Source: Naematelia aurantialba (taxonomy: Eukaryota > Basidiomycota > Tremellomycetes > Tremellales > Naemateliaceae). Taken from it: a DNA stretch of 64,000 bases. Numbering within the stretch: the first letter of the stretch is position 1; each line of letters begins with the position of its first letter. The stretch lies in contig JAKFAO010000004.1 of NCBI GenBank assembly GCA_021527695.1, positions 1,157,001 through 1,221,000 on the forward strand. Reading direction: 5' to 3'. Position numbers and translations under genes: made by a program. Under the pieces are notes generated by a model. It was not told the DNA's origin and ran no database searches. It was given only the letters and a program-made list of their open reading frames with translations. Shown here piece by piece: positions 43,986 through 55,208 of the stretch.

Positions 43986-46900
43986 TCAGTCTCCGGCCAT
44001 ACACAAACATCTAATCTGATCAGCGTCCAGCGTCCCGTACGACGCCATGGTGTATGACGCCATGGTAAATGGCACAGGAGGACAGGACATGACGAGAGAC
44101 GAAAGGGCACGCACGACAGCAGGCGCAGGAACCGCTGCAACCGCCACACACGCTAACAGCGTCCCGCCCCACCCCCAACCGAGGTTGTGGAACAGGTCGG
44201 GGCTGAATTCCGGAAGGATACAAGCGAGGACGGATCGGAGCTGTCGGCCGTTAGCTGCGGGGAGTGGAGAGATGAGTTGGAAACTAGATTGAGTACTAGT
44301 CTGGGGGGATGTCGAGTCTTGGGAATGGGGAGACGGGGAGGGGGAGGGAGGGGGGATGATAACGGAGAAGGGAAGGGGGAAGGCAGTGGAGCAGGGAGGA
44401 GGGGAGCGAACGCGGCACTCACAGCAGTCGCACCTGCCACCGCCGCAGCCGAGTATGGGAAAAAGGCATCAACGATACTACCCATTATCAGCATCATCCA
44501 CATCCATATCACCATGCTAAGCAAGGGGGTAGCGTGGTTGAGTGACACTAGATAGCGTGGTTGAGTGTCACGAGTGTCACTGTACTAAGGTACGGGATAC
44601 CCAGACTGACAAGTTCTGGATCGAGTTGAAAGCCAGCATCAGACCCAGCGCAATGAACACCATGCCTATCTGGGGTCCGATCCAGTGTGTCTCGGCATGC
44701 GCTGTCCAGCCAAAGATGAGCAGGCCGACTGGCATGACGCACATGCCCGTCTGCGTCAGCACCAGCTGTCGGGATCAGCGCGTGTATTTCAAACCGGTAG
44801 ACACGGGACGAGGGATTCCAACAGGGTGCACGCGGCGAACGAGGTTCCAGACAGAGTTGACGGGGTGGAAGAGGGTCTTCAGACAGAGTTGACGGGGTGG
44901 AAGAGGGTTTTTAGACATAGGAGACGTGGAGGACTCACGCGGTACTCGGGTTGCCCAGTGTCGCCGTTCCGCCGCGAGAGGTACTTGTATATCTTGTCCT
45001 GGGCAAACGCCGCAGTCGTAGCCGAGATGGCAAAACCAATAGCTGCAAGGCAGGTATCAGTGCTGGTCGTATACCAATGGAACGATGACCGACCTAGGCC
45101 GATATAGGCTAGAGAGAGCGTCGCCTGGGTCCATTGGTACGAGAATAGTCCGGATTTGAGGAACGGCGCCGAGCCGAACAGAAGCGGGACGCTGACGAGG
45201 AATGTGTAGATGATCGCTAGAGCTGTCAGAACGAGCACGGTAGGCCGACACTACGACACGCTCGACAAGACGACGTGCCCGATAACACGACGCCCGACAA
45301 CACGACGCCCGACGACACGGTACGCCCGACGACACGATAGGCCCGACAACACGATACGTTCGAAAGCGAGGCAGGCGCGAGGGCATGACACCACACTCCA
45401 CATGCTGAGGAATCACATGCTAAGGAACCTCACCATATATATACGCGTAGTAAGCCGAGAAGATGAGCGCCACGGGATTCGTGAACAAGAGCCGCCCGGG
45501 CCGGCTGAACGCCTTCCCAAAGACGTCCCGCGCGTCACTGGCAGAGACCATGGCGCGCATCCACCCTAGTTCGTGTAAGATCCGACGGGGCGAGATCGTT
45601 TCGGCCAATGTCGCCGGCTGTGCGGTGGGGTGCCGGACGCGGTACACGAGGACTTTGTCAATTGCTCTATGGAGGATCAGCGCCACAAGCAGTCACAAGC
45701 AGTCACAACCAGTCACAACCAGTCACAACCAGTCACAACCAGTCACAACCAGTCACAACCAGTCACAACCAGTCACAACCAGTCACAATCAGCCACAATC
45801 AGTCAGCAGTTGAGAGTTGTCAATATACACTGGCCAGTATCCAGCAGCACAAGCAAGACAGGCAGCACAGGTACAGGGCGAGGACAGCCAACTCACGGGG
45901 CATACGTCTCTTCCGTGAGAAAGATGAACAGGCATAAATTCGCCGCGGACAAGATCGTCATCGTCCAGAACAGCCAGCGCCAACCGCCAAAGAGGATCCA
46001 GTATCCCAGCATCGAGCCTAGCACGGGTCCGGCCATGGGCCCGATCGCGTAGATGCTGATTGGTCGGCCACGCTGCGAGGGAGCCCATACCTGACCATTA
46101 GCATGAGCATCTCAGACTGATCTGGACCGCCAGACACTCTGCCCCTCTTGACACTGGGAAAATTCTAGACACTCTGGACACTCTGAAACTCTACTCTGGA
46201 CACTCTGAAACTCTACTCTGGACACTCTGAAACACTCACATCGGCACAGGTGGCTACACCGAGAGCAGGGCCAGACGAGCCAAAGACCCCACAGAAACTG
46301 GCCCATCAGCCATGCCACAAATTACCGCTCACAATCGGAGTATCACCAGGGTCGCCATGCTAGACACGTAAGCTGCCTCCATCGAGTGGGGGCACAAACA
46401 CACTTTTGCGACAACGCGGTGCCCAAGCAGAACAAGACGTAGCAGCTCAGACTGATGAGGTAGGCCACCTGTCGGCCGTATAGTTCTGATATTGGCGCAA
46501 ACAAGAACGGTCCACACCTGCGAGTTTCAGCCAGACGCCTGGGCAGGACCCCTCCCTCCTCCTCCTACGTCCCGGTCCGCTTTCTGCTGTGCGACTCACC
46601 CTAGACCCAGCACGTAGAATGTGGTGAGGAGAACGCCTATTTTCTCATTGTCCACGCCGAACTCGGCCATGACGGCGTGGATCCCCGGCACGCTGATCGA
46701 GCTGCCACACGTCGAGATGAAGCCCGACAACGCGACGGTCAAGGTGATGCGCCATTTCTTGCTCTTTGACCAGTTCCTTGGGTTCTCAGGCGACGTATCA
46801 AACGTCTCGAGCGTGTGTTGCGCCGCTCGCGCCGATCGGGACGTGCGCGTCGGTTTCAGTTCATGAAACTGCGGGGCAGGGGCAGCGGCCACCGGCGCCA

Positions 46901-47093
46901 CCCGAGCCATGCAGGTATGTGTCGCCCGTGTCGAGGCTGCAGAGGGCATGTCGGGGTCGATAGAACCCTCCATCTCGAGCTTGTCAATGCCAGTGCCAGT
47001 GCCAGTGCGCTCGTCGCCAGGAGCGTGCTCGCGCTCGTCAATCTGGGCACGGGGGAAACAAGACACACCCGCTTCGAAGTCCTTGTCGCTCAT
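43986..47093 (-). CDS. MFS exporter (Tpo1/DHA1-type drug:proton antiporter)
   Basis: Eleven exons: 47093-46600, 46517-46404, 46359-46333, 46297-46240, 46090-45897, 45666-45434, 45222-45094, 45042-44939, 44765-44611, 44477-44423, 44240-43986; 605 residues. This family exports drugs or polyamines across the plasma membrane in exchange for protons. Visible marks: P-R-N-W-S before helix 1; G-P-F-L-F-A-P-I-S-E-L-Y-G-R (motif A region); P-M-A-G-P-V-L-G-S (motif C-like); G-G-W-R-W-L-F-W; and twelve hydrophobic segments in total by eye. The N-terminal about 130 residues are disordered and cytosolic. The C-terminal tail after the last helix lacks the usual basic ending and may belong to another exon. 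Exon 3 is only 27 nt. At least four introns carry tandem repeats. Confidence 0.88.
45688..45795. repeat. 10-bp tandem repeat CAGTCACAAC in an MFS intron
   Basis: About ten copies of AGTCACAACC / AGTCACAAGC within the 230-base intron 45667-45896. Confidence 0.9.
46135..46236. repeat. GACACTCTGAAACTCTACTCTG repeat in an MFS intron
   Basis: Three to four copies of a roughly 23-base unit fill the intron 46091-46239. A different repeat (GCCCGACAACACGAC-like) fills the intron 45223-45433 of the same gene. Confidence 0.8.
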
Positions 47094-47916
47094 CGTCGTG
47101 GTCGACGGTCGGCCGTGACGCAGAAGGCGAAGAAGGCGAGGTACTGCGCTCGAGGCGACTCATCTAGCGAAGTCACGGGCTCATGCTCCAGAGCTGCAGT
47201 TTGAGCTGGCAGGTCAGAGCACGTCGGTCGTGCGCCGTTGGTGTCGTCGAAAGATTAGTTCAACAGACGGGCCCGAAAATCTAGCAGGTGCGGAGATCGC
47301 CGATCAATCGGCCGACAATCCAAGACTTTAGGCCTGCGGCACGTAGGCAGAGTATGGCTGATGCCCGCCTAAAAACAAAATAAGCCCGCGTATAATCTCT
47401 CGCTTCCCGGATATACCCCCCGCTTCCGAGGTGGGAACCGAGCTCTGTACCGTTTGCACTTGTCGGCAGCACCGTATTCCCATCTAGGCTGGGGGGGGGG
47501 ACCTCGTCAGCAGCAGCAGCATCTTGAAGCGGCTCGCACTAAGGGGCTCGCAGCGAGAGAGAGGTGGTGGCATGCCACAACACAGCATCCTGACCCCGCA
47601 TCCACTGCAGGCGGTGCAAATGGTATGGCTGTCGGGAGCCACATCGCTCGTCCAGGCATTAACACCTCGTCAATTTATTTTTGTGTCTCACCCTGGACTA
47701 GCACTGCGGCGTGTATATAATGCTGAACAGGGAGACGTTGGATCGCCATCAACATCACTGAACATCAACTCGTCTACTGGTTACTGAACCCTGAGCATCT
47801 CACACATACCAGCACCTCACAAGCCCCTCCAGCCAAATCGTTTGTCTCTTACTCGGGCGACCCAACTTGCAAGACTACCTGAACACCGCACAACTGGACG
47901 CCCACGACCCAACACC
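47094..47916. promoter_or_regulatory. Divergent intergenic region between MFS exporter and membrane protein gene
   Basis: The 823 bases between two divergent start codons. On the plus strand, GTATATAATG near 47711-47720 is a plausible TATA box, about 200 bases upstream of the 47917 ATG. A GGGGGGGGGA run lies near 47491-47500. No gene seen. Confidence 0.45.
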
Positions 47917-49058
47917 ATGTCATCCACCGACAGCTCAGACCAGATACTCAGCCAAGTCAACTTTACCGGCGGCTTCCCGACCTCGGCTGACCTTGCCCCG
48001 AGCATCGTCTTCCTCGTCATTGTGAGTGCTTGAGCTCTAGCCTTACAGAGGATCGTCGTTGACGAGCTCTCAGTATGCCTTCAGTTTGCCCTTGTTCGTG
48101 TTCCGTCTGGTCCGCAAGGAAAGTCGCACCCCCATCCTCTTCCGCCCGGCCATCTTCCTCGCCTGTCGGCTGGGGATGTTGGTCCTCCGCGCGGTCATGG
48201 CGAAGACAACGTATGGCGAAGGCGAGCTGAGTGGGTTGCGTTTGCCCTGTAGCCTTGTGGTCCGTCGCTCATGGATGGTACAGTTGCCGAGCTGGTCCTC
48301 GTGTCGATCGGGTTCTTGTTCCTCATCGACCCTCTCATTGGCATCTGGGAGCGCCATCTCGCTTCGGCCGTGACCAAAGATGCCTTTCCCACCTACGTCA
48401 AACGACTTGCTCTGTCAGTGGACCGCTCGACCCATTGGTTTTCTGTGTTCTGTGCTGACTATTTTCGTCCTTAGCATACTGCGGGTCCTGCTCATCGCTG
48501 CGATTGGTACAGCCATTGCCGGGTCCGTGCTCATCAGTTCCGCTCTCGAGAGCACTTCCCTACTCCAAACTGTCAAAGATCTCCGACAGGCCTCGGCAAT
48601 TCTGTGCCTCGGTAAGTCGAGAGGCCCCGTCGGGTCTAGTGGGACTTGCAGCTGACGTTGGCAGTCACCGTCGTCGTCGTTGCAGTTGCCATCTCGATCA
48701 CTCACGTGCACTTCCGTCTCGATGCTCGTCGCACGGCTTATCTCGCCATTCCCACTGCGTGCCTCATCATCGTCGCTGTCTACCGGGTCGTCCAACTCTA
48801 CACGACCGATGCGTCCGCTGCCGTCCGTTCCAAAGCTGCTTTCTGGATCCTCCAAATCCTCTTCGAGCTGTACGTTGCAGCTATACATGCCAGAGGTCGT
48901 ATGTGCTGACTTGCATCAGGGTCGCATATGGCTCGTTGGTTGCCATCCGCATTCCGACGTTCTACCCGGGTGCCGAGGAAGCAGTCGAGGGTTACCAGCT
49001 GGATGATGCCGAGGCCGGGCGAGACAAGGAGCTGGCCCCGAGGGACAGGAGGCAGTGA
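47917..49058 (+). CDS. Multi-pass membrane protein of unknown function
   Basis: Six exons: 47917-48021, 48074-48221, 48284-48413, 48475-48611, 48665-48869, 48920-49058; 287 residues. About six to seven hydrophobic helices are visible, for example I-V-F-L-V-I-Y-A-F-S-L-P-L-F-V-F, E-L-V-L-V-S-I-G-F-L-F-L-I, L-L-I-A-A-I-G-T-A-I-A-G and V-T-V-V-V-V-A-V-A-I-S-I. A polar C-terminal tail rich in Asp/Glu/Arg follows. The layout resembles fungal seven-helix proteins of the RTA1 or related DUF type, but no diagnostic motif is recognised. The second intron uses a GC donor (GCGAGC at 48222) with acceptor GTACAG, which is required to keep Y-G-E-V-A-E-L-V-L in frame. Confidence 0.75.
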
Positions 49059-49406
49059 TGTCGCCGACTTGCAGCTCCCCGCCTGCTCGACCGCACCTCC
49101 AACGAGCTCGCGTCTGTGATGTACATTACCCTCTATATGCATTCCCGACTGTCCGTAATACAGAACAATGCATACATTTTCTGTTTGCCACCACTCGGGG
49201 ATGACCCTGAGAGATTTTCTTCACGCGTCTCATCTTCATCGTAGCATTTTGCATTTGTCGAGATCCCCTCGACATTGACCTCTTTGCAGCCTGCAGCCTG
49301 CAGCCTCGGACGACTTGGCGACTCCACTACGGCTTGGGTCACTGGCTCTGCATCGCCGACGACCTTTGGACGTCCTTTTGTCGGGAAAGCGGGAAGGCGG
49401 ACGAGG
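49059..49406. other. Short intergenic gap
   Basis: 348 bases between the membrane protein stop and the FUN30 start (same strand). A CCTGCAGCCTGCAGCCTGC triplication lies near 49286-49310. No gene seen. Confidence 0.6.
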
Positions 49407-52400
49407 ATGTCTGCAGATGCTGAACGAAAGCGGCGCGTGAGCATCCTTTGTGCTGCTGCCCTTGGAAATATCGATAAACTGACTCGACGACCAAGGATGC
49501 GCTGGCCGCCCTCAAAATGCGCAGGCAGAACGCCAACAATGGCGCCAACTTGAGCGTCGACGCAGCGACAGCGTCTCAGTCCCGCCCGGCGCCAGCGACC
49601 GCGACCGCACCGACCGTGCTCTCCTCGCCAGAGTCGCACGTCCTGGTCCCGTCGTCGTCTTCGCCTGCTGGGCCGAGCCATACCTCGTCCTCACGACTCA
49701 CGTTCAACGGCCACAGCCACCACCACGGCCACGGCCACGGCGCCGCCTCAAGCAAGGTCCACGGGTCTGGCGTCATCCCGTCCTCGAACCTCGGTGCGTC
49801 CCGTCTACCCCAAGGTAGCCCAGCGGGGACGCCATCCGCTGTGATGCAGGCGATCCAGAATCGCAAGACAGCGTCGGACGAGCAGCGTGCGGCGGGACAC
49901 GCGAGCCTCTCTTACGAGCCTTCCAGGGCCTTGCCGTCCTCTCCGTCCTCTTCCCCCTCTTCGGCGCGGCCCGTCTCACGTACACCCTCCCTCGTGGCTG
50001 CCGCCAAGCAGCAGTACCAAGCCCCGACAGATGAGCTCGTCAGCCGCCTCGCCAACCAGTTCCGCAATGTCAGCCGTATCGTTATTGCAGATGCCTTGCG
50101 CCGTTTCCCCAACGACCCGGACCGCGCGATCAACGAGGTCGCCTACATCCACAACCACCGGAGCGAGATGCGACCAGACTCGCCCCGCAGCGTCGCCAGC
50201 GCCTCGTCTCCACCTGTACGAGCCGTACCGAAAATCGTTCACCCTCCACCATACAACCCGGTACAAATAGTACACCCTCCACCCGTCGTGCACCCTTCCC
50301 CGCTGGCCCAGCCGTCTCGGGCGATCAAAACGCCGCCGAAACCGAAGAAGAACGAAAAGTCCATGATCTACAAGAACCGCGGGACAGACGGGAAGAAGCG
50401 CGATCCAGATGAGAGCTCGGAAGGCGTCGAGATGAGTGATGGCGAGAGTGAGATCGGTTGGTCAGGTGACGAAGGTCCACGGAGAAAGAAACGCAAAGGA
50501 GAGGAAGATGTAATAGACGCAGAAGGCCAGGCGCTCAAGGCATTCAACGAGGTCGATGCAGATATCTTGACGGGTACCATCGGTGAGTCCAGCTTTCGAC
50601 GCTGCAGCTGACATATAGCATGCTCCGTTGAACAAGCTCAAAAGATCATCAGCTTGCGGCCGTACGACGACGTCGAGGACGTACAGACCAAGCTGCACAA
50701 AGCTCGCGGCGTCTCTGTCAAGTTGTTCGAGCAGTATACTGAAATCATGGAGGGTTATGTCCAGATCGACTCTTGCTTGAACCGCTGCGAGGCAATTGCA
50801 AACGAGGTGGCCAACACCCTCGGCGTGTGGCGCGGAGCAAGCAAGGCCAGCGATAGCACCATCGGGACGCCCCGCCCAGACGGTCTCAACGATGTCAAGG
50901 TCGATGTCGCCAAGGTGTCGGAGCTGCTGCGCAAGGAGACCGATATGCGCAAGCGCAAGATCCTAGGCTCGTACATCCAGACGCAACCATCCTCTCTTAG
51001 TGAAGGAACCGTCTTGAAGGACTATCAGCTGTTGGGAGTCAACTGGCTGAATCTGCTCTATTCAAAGAAGATCGGCTGCATCCTCGCTGACGAGATGGGT
51101 GTGTTCTCTGTCTCTCGGCCATCCCGTGCGCATTTTGCTAAAGTCTGATAGGTCTCGGAAAGACGATCCAGGTCATTGCCTTCCTCGCTTCTCTCAAAGA
51201 ACGAGGCAACACGGGACCGCACATGATCTTCGTCCCGTAAGTCCAGACGCTTGCCCTCCACTGACATCAGGGCATCGACGCTCGAGAACTGGCTTCGCGA
51301 GTTTGACCGCTTCGCACCGGGCATCGACGTGCAGAGCTACTACGGCACTCAAGCAGAGCGAGCCAGTCTGAGAGACGACCTCAAGCGCAGGTTCCGGTCG
51401 GGCAAGTTGGAGGTCGTGCTGGCGTCGTATACCCAGGTTGTATCGTACGATGATCTGAGCTTTTTCCGGAAGAAGATCAACTTTGAGGTTTGTGCAGCTC
51501 GCTGATTGGGCTGATCGCCAGACTTGCATATACGACGAAGGACATCGGCTCAAGAATTGCACCACAAAAGCATACACCGACTTGCTCTCCATCAAGCCTA
51601 AATGGCGACTGCTTCTGACCGGCACGCCGATGCAGAACAACCTGCAAGAGCTGGTCGTGAGTCTCACCTGGCAGACCATAGCTCATGCCTAGTCACTTCT
51701 GATGTTCATCCACAAGGACGTCTTTACCGACGCCGAGCCCTACCTGCGAGCAATCTTCAAGTCACAGGGACACGCCAACTTGCTGTCTGCGCAACGAGTC
51801 TCGCGAGCACGGACGATGCTCACGCCCTTTGTACTGCGGCGGCGGAAAGCTCACGTGCTGGACCTGCCACCGAAAATCGAGACGACAGAGCACTGCGAAA
51901 TGACGCCTGTGCAGGCCAAGCTGTACAGAGAAACCCTGCAGCGCTCGCGCAAGGTCCTAGAGGAGCTCGATGACGACGTGTTGGATGCGGTTGCGATGGA
52001 CGATGAACAGGAGACGACCAAGAAGCCCACCACGAACGGCAAGAAGAAAAAGGTGGAAGAGAAGAAAGGTCGTGCCGGAGAGTCGTCACATATCTTGATG
52101 GATCTGCGGAAGGCTGCAAGCCATCCTCTGCTGTTCCGTCGGCTGTACACAGACGCAAAGATCAAGCAAATTGCTCGCGCTTGTCTCAACACTCCAAAAT
52201 GGTGTGACTCGAATTTCGACTATGTGGTTGAAGATCTCGAGGTGAGGGCACACGAGCTGGGCGTTGACGGATATGAGCTGATGCGAGTCTATCAGATCAT
52301 GAGCGATGCTGAAATCCACCACTTTTGCGAGGAAGCAGAGTACGACGAGATCAACAAGTTTGCATTGAAGCACACGGCGTTTCTCGAGGGTGGCAAGGTC

Positions 52401-53304
52401 CGAGCTTTGGAGAAGCATATCAAGCGGTGTCAGAAAGAGAGCAAGCGGATACTCCTGTTCTCCCAGGTTCGCGCGGCGTGTCGTTGTTGCAGTATCTTGA
52501 GCTGATGGGAACAGTTTGTTATGATTTTGGACATTCTGCAAGTGGCATTGGACCACATTGGCGTCAAGTATACGAGACTTGACGGACAGACAAAGACGGA
52601 CGAGAGGCAGGGTCTGGTGGACGAGTTCAACGAGGACCCAGACATTACCGTCTTTCTCCTGTCGACGAAAGCGGGGGGCGTAGGGTCAGTGTCACTCCCT
52701 GTCCCGGAAACGCGAGTAGACGCTAACATGGCCAGCATCAACTTGACCGCCGCATCAGTGGTCATCATCTACGACCAAGACTTCAACCCGCACAACGACC
52801 GCCAAGCTGCTGATCGTGCCTACCGCATAGTCAGCTTTCTTGTATACTCGTAACTGCAGCTGACCACGACAGGGGCAAGAAAAGGAGGTCGAAGTGATCA
52901 AGCTCATCACCAAGGGCTCGATCGACGAGGACATGCTGAGTATCGGACAGACAAAGCTGCAGCTGGACGACGCGGTAGGTGGAGAAGAAGTCACACTGGA
53001 CGGAGGGGATGTCGGGTCGGGCGCGGGCAAGGAGGACAAGACGGCAAAGGAGATGCGCAAGTCGCTCTTGACGACCCTGCGGAACAAGTTTGAGGTCGAT
53101 CACGGGACCGGGACCGGCACGGGCACGGGCACGGCCGCGGGTGCAGACACGGGCGTGAATGGCGTTCAAGGCGAGGTGAAGGCCGAGGGAGCGGGGGCGG
53201 TCAACGAGGCTGAGGATGAGGATGAGCCCGTGACGCCGAGGCTCAAGAAGGCGAGGGGGTCGGTGGTGGCGCAGGAGCTGGGGCCCTCGAGTCGAGAGGT
53301 GTAG
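49407..53304 (+). CDS. FUN30: Fun30/SMARCAD1-type SNF2 chromatin remodeller
   Basis: Ten exons: 49407-49436, 49496-50582, 50637-51098, 51152-51236, 51271-51487, 51522-51656, 51693-52466, 52515-52684, 52736-52829, 52873-53304; 1161 residues. Fun30 remodels nucleosomes in silent chromatin and during DNA-end resection. A CUE-like ubiquitin-binding helix bundle lies at about 188-228 (L-A-N-Q-F-R-N-V ... A-L-R-R-F-P). The ATPase core shows D-E-M-G-L-G-K-T at about 521-528, D-E-G-H-R-L-K-N at about 631-638 (DEGH box as in Fun30), [10 protein letters not shown], and in lobe 2 [14 protein letters not shown] and D-R-A-Y-R-I-G-Q. The C-terminal tail is Gly/Thr-rich from a GGCACG repeat. The linker between the lobes is Lys-rich. 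It converges on BET5. Confidence 0.94.
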
Positions 53305-53570
53305 TTGGGTGCAGAGGGTTTGCAGAAGCAGCGAGTGGACAATTTTAGCCTGTGCCAAGGCGGCGAGTGGACAAGTTTAGCCAGCGCCAAGGCGGGAGGG
53401 ACAAGTCTAGTCCTCGAAAGAGCATACACTCTAACGAGGGTCTAGAAGCATACAGTCTGACGAGAGTCTAGAAGAGGGGGATGCACTGTGGACAGTCTTG
53501 GCGCGGGGGATCTTGCCGGGGCTGGGACGTGTACAGTTGCCATGCTTAACGTAACGTTACACGTATACAT

Positions 53571-54854
53571 CTATGTACCGAACATGGATAATCCTCTCAT
53601 ATGTGCGTCGACGGCGGCCCTGAACTAAGCAGGAGACGGTGTCAGCTTGGTTGAGTACTTTGGAGGAGCTTGGGAGCTTGGAAGCTCGGAAGCTTGGAAG
53701 CATGAGAACTGCGGGCTCTGAGGGAGCTTGAGATCCTGGGAGCAACTCACCTGATCGTTGTCGATGCCCTCTGTGCGCGAATCGAGGACGACGAGCGGAT
53801 TGCGCACGACGTACTCTACGAACGGGCCGACGTAGAGCTGCCTGAGGACGAAGCGGAGCGAGTCGGTCGACGGGTCCGAGAGGAGCACGAAGCGATAGCC
53901 CGTGAGCGTCTCGTACAGGTGGAGTTTGTACGTCGAGGTGCGATACGAGGTGAAGGATTCGTCCCTGGTGTGTTAGTCTCGGGCAGGTTGGGGTATGGAG
54001 GTATGGAGGTATGGAGGTATGGAGGTACGGAGGTATGGAGGTATGGAGGTATGGAGGTATGGAGGTATGGAGGTATGGAGGTATGGAGGTATGGAGGTAT
54101 GGAGGTATGGAGGTACGGAGGTATGGAGGTATGGAGGTATGGCGGTATGGAGGTATGGAGGTATGGAGGTATGCGAGGCAGAGCTTGAATGCAACGATGC
54201 GGGAGGTGGGAATAACAGAACAGGAAGTGTGCCATGTATATGGGGATCTGGCTGGGAAGGCACGCAATCAAGGGCGAATGCGACTCACCGCCCCGACAGC
54301 TTCTTGACCATATTGCGCATACTCAGCACCACCCCATACACCAGCTTGGCCTCCTCGTCAAACGGCAACGCAGTGTAAGCCCTCCCGCCCGCCCCCGGCG
54401 CCGTCACGTTGGTTGGCACCGGGCCAAACACGCGCGAAGTCTGCGCATCGCCATTCCCAGTCCCGTTCGGCGCCTCCCGATCGCGATCGCGAGGATCGCG
54501 GTCAAAGATACTCTCCCGCTGGGGGCCAGACTGGGCGCTCGGGTCCACAGCGGGCGGCAGCCGGTGCACCCCGCGGCGAACGTTGGGGGTCGACGTGGGC
54601 CGGATGGGACGGGTGCGGTGCCAGTCTTGGTAGTAGACGCAGTCGCAGTGCCTGCCGACGGGTCAGACTCGATACATATCAGAGAGTTGTACAGCACCAG
54701 AGAGAGTTGAACAGCGTCAGATAGAGGTGAACAGCATCGGAGAGAGGTAAACAGGAACCAGAGAGAGTTGACCAGGTCGACAGGCGCGGCACCAGCTCAG
54801 ACGGAGGTCACTGCAGACTCACCGGTCGAAGATGTAGAGGGAGAAGATGGTCAT
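53571..54854 (-). CDS. BET5: TRAPP complex subunit Bet5/TRAPPC1
   Basis: Four exons: 54854-54823, 54651-54289, 53964-53751, 53624-53571; 220 residues. Bet5 is a core longin-fold subunit of TRAPP, which activates Ypt1/Rab1 in ER-Golgi traffic. The first strand M-T-I-F-S-L-Y-I-F-D-R-H-C-D-C-V-Y-Y, then Y-G-V-V-L-S-M-R-N-M-V, the strand/turn Y-R-T-S-T-Y-K-L-H-L-Y-E-T-L-T-G-Y-R-F-V-L-L-S-D and the end helix V-E-Y-V-V-R-N-P-L are diagnostic. Yeast Bet5 has 159 residues; here about 70-80 low-complexity residues are inserted between the first hairpin and the first helix. The second intron (324 bases) is mostly an octamer repeat. Confidence 0.93.
53994..54172. repeat. 8-bp tandem repeat GGAGGTAT in a BET5 intron
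   Basis: About 22 copies of GGTATGGA with occasional ACGG and GCGG variants, inside the intron 53965-54288. The array gives long false frames on both strands. Confidence 0.95.
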
Positions 54855-55208
54855 TCCTCCGACTAAAGCCTAGCCCGTCTGTCGCAGCTACGATTCTGCC
54901 CAGGCGAGATGGTGAGTGCCGACTAGGCGCCAACGTCAGAGTCGAGGTCGACTCAGTACTGCGTGCTGGGACTCGATGCTGGTCGTTCAACGCAGCGCTG
55001 GACAGCTGGATGACTATAAACTGGAGAATCCAGCAACGATAATCCGAGCGCGCCGACCGGTGCCTGGACGATTGACACTGAGCGAATATACTCTGTACAA
55101 TATGGGGCATATGCATTCGATCTGCGTGTATACTAAAGCTCTGCACTCGTAGCCACAGACACAGCACCGTTGGCCCCGACCCGCTCTGGCTCCGAGACAG
55201 CGAGCAGG
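54855..55208. promoter_or_regulatory. Divergent intergenic region between BET5 and the cysteine-synthase-like gene
   Basis: 354 bases between two divergent ATGs must serve both genes. A GACTATAAACTGG at about 55011-55023 and GAATATACTCTG near 55083-55094 are weak TATA candidates for the plus-strand gene. Confidence 0.5.

Noticed and set aside
53557..54271. Long minus- and plus-strand frames of H-T-S-I-P-P-Y-L and M-E-V-W-R-Y-G-G repeats
   Set aside because: They are translations of the octamer array inside a BET5 intron.
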